18,174 nt of DNA from Bacillota bacterium (GTDB lineage Bacteria > Bacillota_I > Bacilli_A > RF39 > UBA660), in assembly GCA_023391185.1 (NCBI GenBank), contig JAEWBI010000043.1, forward strand, positions 1-18,174, in the 5' to 3' direction. Positions 1 through 6,462 of the stretch are shown here, piece by piece. The position numbers and the translations under genes are program-made. Each line of letters starts with the position of its first letter. Positions within the stretch are counted from its first letter, which is position 1. A model generated the notes under the pieces. The model saw only the letters and a list, made by a program, of their open reading frames with translations, made no database searches and was not told where the DNA came from.

Positions 1-125
1 CTCTAATTAAAAAACTTCTAGAATAATTGTAAGGACTCCATTGGAGCGGTTCCACCTTACTTATTCTAGAAGAATCAGCTTAATTTATATTACTCCGGTT
101 TTCCACGCCATCATCGCATTTATGT
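1..125 (-). promoter_or_regulatory. Short T-box-like leader RNA (target gene off the left edge)
   Basis: Read on the minus strand, positions 60-29 contain a T-box-like antiterminator: stem GTAAGG/CCTTAC, a bulge with TGGAACC, and an upper hairpin CTCC-AAT-GGAG. This resembles the family consensus AGGGTGGNACCGCG. The bulge UGGA would pair with the 3' end of a tRNA with discriminator U, which fits tRNA-Gly and a few others. Only about 50 nt lie between the predicted transcription start (near 124) and the terminator stem, so a normal Stem I of roughly 100 nt cannot be present. The segment 118-91 (starting GCGATGA and holding GGCGTGGAAAACC) may be a compacted Stem I. The controlled gene is outside the window. 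Gene order after recO in related genomes suggests glycyl-tRNA synthetase, which is an inference. Confidence 0.7.
9..72 (-). terminator. Rho-independent terminator of the short T-box leader
   Basis: On the minus strand, CTTCTAGAATAA (72-61) is a perfect complement of TTATTCTAGAAG (26-15), followed directly by six T (14-9). The 12-bp stem encloses the whole T-box antiterminator helix (60-29). In ordinary T-boxes the terminator competes with the antiterminator for the same bases. Here both helices could form together, so the switching mechanism is not obvious. It may also end readthrough from the pilin-like gene upstream. Confidence 0.75.
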
Positions 126-130
126 CATTA

Positions 131-159
131 ATTATATTACATTATTATAATAATGTCAA
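131..159 (-). promoter_or_regulatory. Consensus sigma-A promoter for the left-edge leader
   Basis: Minus strand: -35 TTGACA (159-154), 17-bp spacer, -10 TATAAT (136-131). Both hexamers match consensus exactly. It starts 7 bp after the stop codon of the pilin-like gene and would begin transcription near 124. Confidence 0.8.
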
Positions 160-165
160 TCATCA

Positions 166-1122
166 CTAGTCTAATTTTATTTCAATTATCTTACCTAATT
201 CAAAAACACAATCAAATAGTTCTGGTGAACCTGGATTTTCTTCTAAATATATATCATACATAACATCACATAAATCATTTACTGTATGTATATCTTTATA
301 ACTTAAAATATTAAGTTGTTCTTCATATATTGGAGAAGATTCTAATTCGCCATTTGCAATCATATCTTTTATACTAAATCCAAAATATATAGATAGATTA
401 TCAGAATAACCAAATATATGCATTGGAACTGCACTATTATCTCTATTATAGTTTTCTATTGCACTTGAAAATAAATTGTATAAATTCATGTATATATCGG
501 CTTTTTCTAATCGCATTTGAAATAGAAGCATCATATCTATTCCTTTATCATCTTCGTCGAATACTATTGCTGACATTTCTGAAGAATATATACTTTCTTC
601 ACCATAATCTTCTAATATAGAAGTATTCTCAATACTAGAATAAAATATAGAGTCTTGTCCAACTATTTCATTAATTTTCTTTACTTCCTCATCTTCACTG
701 TCAGAAATTATTATTATTCTGTCTCCGCCAGGATAAGTATTTGTAATTGTTGCATTACTATTACATTCACCGTACGTATAAGTATATTTATCTTTAGACT
801 CTATATATGTTACTATTACACAATCAGACATTTTTTCATTAGTAATTGGATTTAAAGGAATCTTTTCTAGATACCCTCCAGATACTAAGTCTCTTACATA
901 TATAATTTTTTCACCTAAATCAAATTTGGGAAGTATTTCAATATTTTCTAAAGCATATTTTTTTGCTGATTCTATTATTGCATCTTCCTGTGCTTTTAAT
1001 GCCCTTTCTTGCGACTTTTTAACCGAATTATTAACTGCAGGTACTGTTATTAATGCAACTATAGCAAGTACAGTAATAACTGCTATTAGTTCAACTAAAG
1101 TAAAACCCTTACTATTTTTCAT
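166..1122 (-). CDS. Type IV pilin-like / pseudopilin protein with long acidic C-terminus
   Basis: The 318-residue product starts with a class III prepilin signal: short basic leader MKNSKG, then FTLVEL, with Glu at mature position 5, followed by a hydrophobic helix to about residue 29. This matches the N-methylation domain of type IV pilins and type II secretion or competence pseudopilins; cleavage would be after G6 by a prepilin peptidase. Residues 30-125 look like a minor pseudopilin body. Residues 130-318 are Asp/Glu-rich and are not a domain I recognise. No other pilus, competence or secretion gene is in the window. The start has AAGG about 10 nt upstream and its own promoter, so it appears to be a single-gene unit. 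The pilin N-terminus is certain; the role is unknown. Confidence 0.85.
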   Translation of the reverse strand: MKNSKGFTLVELIAVITVLAIVALITVPAVNNSVKKSQERALKAQEDAIIESAKKYALENIEILPKFDLGEKIIYVRDLVSGGYLEKIPLNPITNEKMSDCVIVTYIESKDKYTYTYGECNSNATITNTYPGGDRIIIISDSEDEEVKKINEIVGQDSIFYSSIENTSILEDYGEESIYSSEMSAIVFDEDDKGIDMMLLFQMRLEKADIYMNLYNLFSSAIENYNRDNSAVPMHIFGYSDNLSIYFGFSIKDMIANGELESSPIYEEQLNILSYKDIHTVNDLCDVMYDIYLEENPGSPELFDCVFELGKIIEIKLD

Positions 1123-1144
1123 ACTATCACTACCTTTTACATTA

Positions 1145-1173
1145 AGTATATATTATAAAAGACTTATTTTCAA
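1145..1173 (-). promoter_or_regulatory. Sigma-A promoter of the pilin-like gene
   Basis: Minus strand: -35 TTGAAA (1173-1168), 17-bp spacer, -10 TATACT (1150-1145), about 23 bp before the ATG. It begins right after the terminator of the upstream operon, which supports separate transcription. Confidence 0.65.
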
Positions 1174-1174
1174 T

Positions 1175-1202
1175 AAAAAAAACCTGAGTTTACACTCAAG
1201 TT
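1175..1202 (-). terminator. Terminator of the ybeY-recO operon
   Basis: Minus strand: AACTTGAGT (1202-1194), loop GTAA, ACTCAGGTT (1189-1181), forming 9 pairs with one G-U, and a run of eight T (1182-1175). The stem contains most of the stop codon of the DUF212 gene (1201-1203). Confidence 0.85.
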
Positions 1203-1647
1203 AGAATATATATATATTAAATAATATAGAAATAATAGTACCTAGTAATATACCCATAATAACTTCCATAGGTTTGTGACCTAGTTGCTCTTTTAAATGT
1301 TCAAATGTGATTCTATGTCTTTTTTCTTTTTCAACTATTTCGGCTAAGTCATTTATTACTTCAGCCTGTTTACCACTTTCAAATCTTACTCCCATAGCAT
1401 CATAACATACTATCATAGAAAATATAAGAGAGATAGCGAATATTGGACTTGAAATACCTAGATCTTGACCTAAAGTTGCTGTTAAAGCAAAACTAAATGA
1501 CGCATGAGCACTTGGCATACCGCCTGCTCCATTAATAAGTCTATTCCATTCTAAACTTCTGTACTTGTATGACTCCATAGTAAACTTTATTATTTGACAA
1601 ATAATTAAACAAATCATTGGGATAAATATATATTTATATCCTTCCAT
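1201..1647 (-). CDS. DUF212 / divergent PAP2-type membrane protein (YuiD-like)
   Basis: This 148-residue membrane protein carries the signatures of the DUF212 family (divergent PAP2, as in Bacillus YuiD and plant homologues). GGMPSAH is at residues 42-48, AMGVRFESGKQAEVIND follows in the middle, and LGHKPMEVIMG is near the end. Hydrophobic segments lie at about 5-22, 46-60, 67-83 and 128-147. The family resembles acid phosphatase/phosphatidic acid phosphatases, but the substrate is not established. It is the last gene of the operon, 7 bp after recO, with a TAGGTG ribosome site. Length is typical of the family. Confidence 0.85.
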   Translation of the reverse strand: MEGYKYIFIPMICLIICQIIKFTMESYKYRSLEWNRLINGAGGMPSAHASFSFALTATLGQDLGISSPIFAISLIFSMIVCYDAMGVRFESGKQAEVINDLAEIVEKEKRHRITFEHLKEQLGHKPMEVIMGILLGTIISILFNIYIF

Positions 1648-1654
1648 AATACAC

Positions 1655-2389
1655 CTACTTTATTTTCTTAAGATTATTAATAAATGCCCTGGTTTTTAAA
1701 TATAGACCAGTATACCTATCATAATAATCGTTTAAGAAATTATTAATTTCCATTTTGGATTTTTCACCAACATCTAATTTAGTAATCTTATCAATATCAA
1801 CATAGTAAAACATTCTTATTAGCTTAATTGTTTTTTCACTAACAATTGGTTCGTTTTTTAAGCAGTTATTACAAACATAGCCACCTTTAAAACTAGATAA
1901 TGTTGCAATTGATTTAGTACTACCACACACGCTACAACAATCTAGTATAGGCATAACTCCTAAGTACTCTAAGAATTTAAGTTCTAATATATTAGTAATT
2001 ATCAGTGGATCAAAACCATCGTTTATTTTTTTTATACTACTAATTAATATATCATAAACTTCATTACTTTGTGTATGTTTAACAACTTGCGTAGATAACT
2101 CTAATAAGTAACTTACATAACTAATTTTTTCTATATCAGTTTGTAAATTTCTAAAATTATTAATTATATCTACATTTGTTAAATTAGATAACTTATTTTT
2201 ATTATACTTAATATAAAAAGTCCCATAAGTAAGCTTTCCAGTAGTACTTCTAAGAGGACTTTTCATAGTTCTTGCTCCTTTAGCAATCATACCTATAATA
2301 CCAAGTTCTCTTGTTAAAACATTTATAATTTTACTTGTCTCGCCGTAGTCTAATTCACTAACAACAATGCCATCTATTTTATCTATCAT
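1655..2389 (-). CDS. recO: DNA repair protein RecO
   Basis: RecO acts with RecF and RecR in recombinational repair, binding single-stranded DNA, annealing strands and helping load RecA. The 244-residue length is usual for Firmicutes. The N-terminal OB-fold covers about residues 1-80 (start MIDKIDGIVVSELDYGE, then KGARTMKSPLR). The C-terminal zinc-binding part has C152-x2-C155 and C173-x2-C176. Its ATG overlaps the TAA of the DUF1653 gene by one base (TAATG), which suggests translational coupling. A position next to era is conserved in Bacillus relatives. Confidence 0.95.
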   Translation of the reverse strand: MIDKIDGIVVSELDYGETSKIINVLTRELGIIGMIAKGARTMKSPLRSTTGKLTYGTFYIKYNKNKLSNLTNVDIINNFRNLQTDIEKISYVSYLLELSTQVVKHTQSNEVYDILISSIKKINDGFDPLIITNILELKFLEYLGVMPILDCCSVCGSTKSIATLSSFKGGYVCNNCLKNEPIVSEKTIKLIRMFYYVDIDKITKLDVGEKSKMEINNFLNDYYDRYTGLYLKTRAFINNLKKIK

Positions 2390-2631
2390 TAATCAACTTC
2401 TTCAAAACGATATTCCTGTTTTACATCTGGATACTTTTCTTTATCAACTTTTGACGCAAACATATCATAATCTCTTACCCATATTAATCCTTCACCATAT
2501 AAAGCTTGATATACAACAACTTTTTTTGGATTTTCATCATTATAAGCTTCAGAATCATAAGCAATCGCAATTACTTTACATAGTTTATCTTTAAAATGTT
2601 TATACTTCTGACCTACCTTTATCTCTCTCAT
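2389..2631 (-). CDS. DUF1653 family protein
   Basis: An 80-residue protein matching DUF1653: the KVGQKYKHFKDKLCKVIAIA start, then VVYQALYGEGLIWVRDYDMF in the middle, and a terminal RFEEV. The function of the family is not established. The AAGGAG ribosome site lies 7 nt before the ATG and inside the coding region of the small yqzL gene, which overlaps this gene by 32 bp. It lies between yqzL and recO, which is not the Bacillus subtilis arrangement. Confidence 0.85.
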   Translation of the reverse strand: MREIKVGQKYKHFKDKLCKVIAIAYDSEAYNDENPKKVVVYQALYGEGLIWVRDYDMFASKVDKEKYPDVKQEYRFEEVD

Positions 2632-2710
2632 TTTCTAACTCCTTATACTTAATATAATACTCTATTTTTCCAGTATGAACGAACATATCCCATAATAAGT
2701 CTTTATTCAT
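2600..2710 (-). CDS. yqzL: YqzL-like small protein
   Basis: A 36-codon gene: ATG at 2710, TAA at 2600-2602. The product begins MNKDLLWDMFVHTG and continues with KIEYYIKYKELENE. The pattern W-x2-F-x2-TG-x-I-x2-Y-x3-KELE resembles YqzL, the ~47-residue protein encoded between era and recO in Bacillus subtilis, and the position here is the same. AAAGG lies before the ATG. The 3' end overlaps the DUF1653 gene by 32 bp and supplies its ribosome site. Function is unknown. The identification rests on a short pattern plus gene order. Confidence 0.75.
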   Translation of the reverse strand: MNKDLLWDMFVHTGKIEYYIKYKELENERDKGRSEV

Positions 2711-2749
2711 AAAAGTCCACCTTTCTTTTCTATTCTATAATGGACTTTT
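2711..2749 (-). promoter_or_regulatory. Hairpin between era and yqzL covering the yqzL ribosome site
   Basis: A perfect 9-bp inverted repeat: minus strand AAAAGTCCA (2749-2741), 21-nt loop, TGGACTTTT (2719-2711), ending one base before the yqzL ATG (2710). The purine-rich ribosome site lies in the loop and the base of the 3' arm. It could be a weak attenuator (only four T follow) or a translational control of yqzL and the genes coupled to it. Confidence 0.5.
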
Positions 2750-2767
2750 ATTAAAAAAATATACAGT

Positions 2768-3655
2768 TTATTTATCAAAATCAGTGAAGCCAAATTCGGC
2801 AAGCGAACTTTCTTTATCACGCCATTTTTTTATTGTTTTAACATATAATTCTAAGTATACTTGTTTTCCTAGTAATTCTTCAATATCTTTTCTAGCTCTA
2901 ATGCCTATTTCTTTAATTTTTTGACCTTGCTTACCAATAATTATTCTTTTTAATGAGTCTCTATCAACAACAATAACACCATTTAAAACATAATTTGTTT
3001 TGTTTTTTTCAACTTTTTCAATATAACATGTTATTGAATGTGGAACTTCTTCATCAGTAAGTTCAAAAACTTTTTCTCTAATAATTTCAGCAATTAAAAA
3101 CTCTGTAGACTTATTTGTAATATCACTTTTATCATAAAACTGAACAGAATCGGGAAGATAGTTTTTAAGTACTTTTATAACTGTATTTATATTATCTTTT
3201 TTTATTGCAGATACAGGAATTATTTCTGCAAATGAATATAAATCTTTATATTCATTTATTTTTAAAATTAACTGGTCTTTTGATAGTTTATCTATCTTGT
3301 TTATTATTAGTATTACAGGTTTATCTATTGTTTTCAATCTCTCAATAATAAACTTATCCCCAGGACCTAAATCCATACTTGCATCTATAAGCATAAGAAT
3401 AACATCAACATCTTCAATAGAATAATATGCCTGCTTATTTAAATAAGTTCCAAGTTTATGATTTGGTTTATGAATACCTGGTGTATCCACAAAAACAATT
3501 TGAGTATCTTCTTCATTATAAATTCCTTGAATAATATTTCTTGTTGTTTGTGGTTTGTCAGAAGTTATAGCTACTTTTTTTCCTATTATACTGTTTAATA
3601 ATGTAGATTTTCCTACATTTGGTCTACCAATTAAACTTACAAATCCACTTTTCAT
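2768..3655 (-). CDS. era: Ribosome-assembly GTPase Era
   Basis: Era binds the 3' end of 16S rRNA and helps 30S maturation. The 295-residue product has all G motifs: G1 GRPNVGKS (10-17), switch I with PQTTR (35-39), G3 DTPG (57-60), G4 NKID (119-122), G5 SAI (149-151). A C-terminal type II KH domain follows, with the GKQGQKIKEIG loop at 241-251. Length is normal (about 300). The ATG overlaps the TGA of cdd (ATGA), so the two are likely translationally coupled. It shares an operon with ybeY, another 16S rRNA maturation factor. Confidence 0.98.
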   Translation of the reverse strand: MKSGFVSLIGRPNVGKSTLLNSIIGKKVAITSDKPQTTRNIIQGIYNEEDTQIVFVDTPGIHKPNHKLGTYLNKQAYYSIEDVDVILMLIDASMDLGPGDKFIIERLKTIDKPVILIINKIDKLSKDQLILKINEYKDLYSFAEIIPVSAIKKDNINTVIKVLKNYLPDSVQFYDKSDITNKSTEFLIAEIIREKVFELTDEEVPHSITCYIEKVEKNKTNYVLNGVIVVDRDSLKRIIIGKQGQKIKEIGIRARKDIEELLGKQVYLELYVKTIKKWRDKESSLAEFGFTDFDK

Positions 3656-4038
3656 TGTAAATCCTCATCAGAGAAAGGAAATGGACATAACTCACTTACT
3701 TTAAGTGTAAGCTCTTCACCTTGATTATTCATGAAGATTATTTCGCAGTCTTTTTCAAATAATTCTGATATAACTTGTCTACAGCCAAAACAACTTGTCC
3801 CAATTTTATCATTATCACACATCACATATAATTTTTTAAAGTCATATTTTTTATAACCATTACTGATTGCTGAAAGAATTGCTGATCTTTCTGCACAAAT
3901 GCTAGAACCATAAGCTGCATTTTCTACATTTACTCCATTAAACTCTTTTCCATCTTTCATGATAGCGATAGATGCAACTCTAAAGTGTGAATATGGACTG
4001 TATGAATTTTCCAATAATTTCTTTAATTTTTCAAACAT
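3652..4038 (-). CDS. cdd: Cytidine deaminase
   Basis: Deaminates cytidine and deoxycytidine to uridine and deoxyuridine in pyrimidine salvage. The 128-residue length fits the small tetrameric bacterial form. The zinc site is visible as C48-A-E50, with E50 the proton shuttle, plus C83-x2-C86 followed by RQ. The substrate loop appears as NVENAAYG (37-44). The usual Pro before the first Cys of the second motif is replaced (TSCFGC), a minor variation. AGGAGG is just upstream of the ATG. It ends in TGA overlapping the era start, which shows that TGA is used as stop here. Confidence 0.96.
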   Translation of the reverse strand: MFEKLKKLLENSYSPYSHFRVASIAIMKDGKEFNGVNVENAAYGSSICAERSAILSAISNGYKKYDFKKLYVMCDNDKIGTSCFGCRQVISELFEKDCEIIFMNNQGEELTLKVSELCPFPFSDEDLQ

Positions 4039-4047
4039 AATTTCCTC

Positions 4048-4443
4048 CTATAATAATTCCATGATTTTTGGTAAAAAGATTATTAAAGCGCCAATGAAAG
4101 CAGTTAAACTAAATAACAAAGTAGCACTGCTGGCAGTATCTTTCGCAATTTTAGCAAGCGGATGAAATTTAGAAGTCTCTAAATCAACTACTGCTTCAAG
4201 TGCAGTATTAATCATCTCAGTAGCCGAAACCATACCTATTGCCATAATACAAAATAACCATTCGTATGTATTAATATTAAAATAAAATCCAGCACAAGTG
4301 ACTACAATGGCAGCAGTAAAAATAATAATCATATTATGCTCATATCTTAAAGCATAAAAAATCCCTGCCATAGCATGCCCAAAACTTTTTAAATATCTTT
4401 CTAAATAAGTTCCTTTATCTTTATTTCTTAATATTCGCTTCAT
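4048..4443 (-). CDS. dgkA: Diacylglycerol/undecaprenol kinase (DgkA family)
   Basis: A 131-residue integral membrane kinase of the prokaryotic DAGK family. In Gram-positive bacteria this type mainly phosphorylates undecaprenol, feeding the lipid carrier for wall synthesis. The family signature is present: A-x2-G-x3-A-x3-E-x-N at about 25-37, with E35 as the likely metal ligand, and TEMINTALEAVVD at 75-87, with E76. Three membrane helices lie at roughly 38-55, 61-82 and 105-125. The first 22 bases overlap the end of ybeY. It lies 9 bp before cdd. Confidence 0.94.
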   Translation of the reverse strand: MKRILRNKDKGTYLERYLKSFGHAMAGIFYALRYEHNMIIIFTAAIVVTCAGFYFNINTYEWLFCIMAIGMVSATEMINTALEAVVDLETSKFHPLAKIAKDTASSATLLFSLTAFIGALIIFLPKIMELL

Positions 4444-4867
4444 TTAAAATTACCTCTTGAAGACTAAACATAACTTTTTCATCTTCTTTTTCCATATGAT
4501 CATAACCTAATAAATGTAAGAACCCATGAACTGCTAAAAAGCATATCTCTCGTTTAAAACTATGACCATATTCCTCGGCTTGACTATTAGCCTTATCTAA
4601 TGATATATAAATATCACCAAGTATACGACGCTCTAACTTAATATGATCATCATAATCTTCTAAAGCAAATGTTATAACATCAGTTGGTTTATCAATTCCT
4701 CTATAGTCTCTGTTTAAATTATGAATATATTCATTATCTACTAATATAATATTAAATTCTAAATTATCTAATTTTTGAACATCGATAGCTTTATTAATAA
4801 CCATTTTTATGTCTTCTATTTCATTAACCTGCTTGCTTGTCTCATTAAAAATTTCAATCTTGTTCAT
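4421..4867 (-). CDS. ybeY: Endoribonuclease YbeY (rRNA maturation factor)
   Basis: A metal-dependent single-strand endoribonuclease for 16S rRNA 3'-end processing and ribosome quality control. In this 148-residue protein the zinc motif HGFLHLLGYDH is at 114-124 (ligands H114, H118, H124). The conserved PTDVITF is at 61-67 and GDI at 84-86. AAGGAGAG precedes the ATG. It is the first gene of the operon. In Bacillus subtilis phoH and yqfF lie between yqfD and ybeY; both are absent here. Confidence 0.97.
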   Translation of the reverse strand: MNKIEIFNETSKQVNEIEDIKMVINKAIDVQKLDNLEFNIILVDNEYIHNLNRDYRGIDKPTDVITFALEDYDDHIKLERRILGDIYISLDKANSQAEEYGHSFKREICFLAVHGFLHLLGYDHMEKEDEKVMFSLQEVILNEANIKK

Positions 4868-4908
4868 TATTCTCTCCTTACATATATCTTAATATTGCTA
4901 ATAATATT

Positions 4909-4937
4909 ATTATATTATAAAACAATTATTTTTTCAA
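4909..4937 (-). promoter_or_regulatory. Sigma-A promoter of the ybeY-recO operon
   Basis: Minus strand: -35 TTGAAA (4937-4932), 17-bp spacer, -10 TATAAT (4914-4909). It starts 17 bp after the stop of yqfD and gives a leader of about 35 nt to ybeY. It would separate the housekeeping operon from the sporulation pair upstream. Confidence 0.7.
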
Positions 4938-4953
4938 GGAAAGTGTACCCGTG

Positions 4954-6099
4954 TTACTGAATGATTTCAATATTTCTATATTCTGTTATGTTCTCACACA
5001 CGCTATAGAACATTTCAACTATTATTTTATTATCTTCATACTCAACTTTTAATTTTTGTTCATCTATTAAATATTCGCCCTCTTTTAGTTTACTTGTAAT
5101 CTCCTTACGGCTTCTATTAGTGGCCATAACAAGTGCTTCTTCTTCAGTATAAAAATTATCAGTACTAATTACTTCTTGTTCTTCACTAAAAGATAAATAA
5201 ATAGGCAAGAAAGTTGAAGATAGTTTTATTTTGTCAACTGTTTTTGAATTAGCGTATTTATTACCAAATATGTTAAATTTGAAATTTAAAAAGTTAAAGA
5301 ATATTCCTTTTTTTGAATTTCCTGTATAATGTTTTTCACTATATATATATGGATATTCTACTTTTACAGTATACCACACTTCACCATAGATAATAGCTTC
5401 GGCGGCTACCATACTTTTTATTTCTTCATTTAATTTAACCGTTCCACTTACTATGACATCACCACTTTTTACATAATTGCCTACTAATTTTTGAATAACA
5501 CCATTTGTTGACTCTATTTTTAAAATAACCGCACTTTTCTTAGCTACTACATCTCGTGGAGGAATAACTTCTTCTTCATCTGGTATAAGTCGTTCTTCTA
5601 CTCTAATTATATAAGAAGTTCCATAATTTTCTATCTCTAACCATTCAATTTTATCTTTATATTTATTTAGTATTTTATTTTTAATATCATTAATTTTTTT
5701 TGAACTCTTTTTAAATTTATGTACTTCTATACCATTATTGGAAAGTTCCTCTAAGATTAAACTTCTAATATTTTTATCTGTATGAATTACTTTTACTGAA
5801 AATATTATATTACTTAATAAAAAAAGAAAAGCTAATCCGAGTACAACTATAATTATTAACAATTTATTTTTATTAATACTCTCCTTAAAAGCGATAATAC
5901 CTTCATATTTGATTACTTTGATTTGATAAATACTTTTATTTTTTTTAACTTTCTGGTAATCATCTTTTTTTATTAATACATTTATTTCTTTTGTTGATAT
6001 ATTTTCAAGTTCTAATATTTCAATATCATTTTGAATTAAACGCATTACAAAGCGATTAATATTCTTGCCTATTACTTTTAATCTAACTCTACTATTCAT
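4954..6099 (-). CDS. yqfD: Sporulation protein YqfD
   Basis: A 381-residue member of the YqfD family, a mother-cell sporulation membrane protein in Bacillus. It has an N-terminal cytosolic region (1-78), one clear membrane helix at about 80-100 and a large outer domain. The outer domain carries family-like stretches, including LEIENYGTSYIIRVEERLIPD and SGDVIVSGTVKL. The ATG overlaps the last 8 bases of yqfC, so the pair is co-translated. No terminator is seen before the ybeY promoter, so readthrough into ybeY is possible. The molecular role is not established. Confidence 0.93.
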   Translation of the reverse strand: MNSRVRLKVIGKNINRFVMRLIQNDIEILELENISTKEINVLIKKDDYQKVKKNKSIYQIKVIKYEGIIAFKESINKNKLLIIIVVLGLAFLFLLSNIIFSVKVIHTDKNIRSLILEELSNNGIEVHKFKKSSKKINDIKNKILNKYKDKIEWLEIENYGTSYIIRVEERLIPDEEEVIPPRDVVAKKSAVILKIESTNGVIQKLVGNYVKSGDVIVSGTVKLNEEIKSMVAAEAIIYGEVWYTVKVEYPYIYSEKHYTGNSKKGIFFNFLNFKFNIFGNKYANSKTVDKIKLSSTFLPIYLSFSEEQEVISTDNFYTEEEALVMATNRSRKEITSKLKEGEYLIDEQKLKVEYEDNKIIVEMFYSVCENITEYRNIEIIQ

Positions 6100-6343
6100 G
6101 GTCTAACCTAAATTCTAGTTTATCAATATGGCCTGTTATTAATATTTCATCTTTAACTAACTTAGATATTGTTAAACTCTTTCCACTAATAACTACTTTT
6201 CCATCATTGTATCTTATATGTATTTCATTAGGCTCGAATATTGGTACTCCTCTATAATTCGTTATATAGAGTTTACCATTCTTATATATTATTTTAAACT
6301 CTTCTTCTAATACATAATTTCTTATTTGCTGCGTTATTTTCAT
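6092..6343 (-). CDS. yqfC: Sporulation protein YqfC (YabP/YqfC family)
   Basis: An 83-residue protein of the YabP/YqfC family, rich in beta strands (GKLYITNYRGVPIFEPNEI, then GKVVISGKSLTISKL and DEILITGHIDKLEF). In Bacillus it is a sigma-E controlled mother-cell gene next to yqfD, and that pairing is kept here. The ribosome site is AGGTGA, 4 nt before the ATG. The biochemical function is unknown. Confidence 0.9.
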   Translation of the reverse strand: MKITQQIRNYVLEEEFKIIYKNGKLYITNYRGVPIFEPNEIHIRYNDGKVVISGKSLTISKLVKDEILITGHIDKLEFRLDHE

Positions 6344-6382
6344 ATGATCACCTATACCATTTTATTAAAAAACTATTGCTTT

Positions 6383-6411
6383 TATGTTTATAAATATAAT
6401 ACTTGATATTT
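6383..6411 (-). promoter_or_regulatory. Candidate sigma-E type promoter before yqfC
   Basis: Minus strand: AAATATC (6411-6405), 14-bp spacer, TAAACATA (6390-6383). This is a partial match to the Bacillus sigma-E consensus (GHATATT, about 14 bp, CATACAHT): 5 of 7 and 5 of 8 positions. In such AT-rich DNA it may occur by chance. No convincing sigma-A promoter is seen in the same gap. Confidence 0.3.
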
Positions 6412-6432
6412 ATTTATTATCCTTTTGTAAAC

Positions 6433-6462
6433 AAAAAAAGAAGATTTATTTAATCTTCTTTT
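6433..6462 (-). terminator. Terminator of the HExxH protein gene
   Basis: Minus strand: AAAAGAAGATT (6462-6452), loop AAATA, AATCTTCTTTT (6446-6436), 11 pairs, continuing into seven T (6439-6433). The stop codon of the gene (6446-6448) lies in the loop and stem. Confidence 0.85.

Noticed and set aside
3652..3654. Possible Mollicutes-like code with TGA as Trp
   Set aside because: TGA ends cdd at the expected family length and TGG codons encode Trp in several genes, so the standard bacterial code holds.
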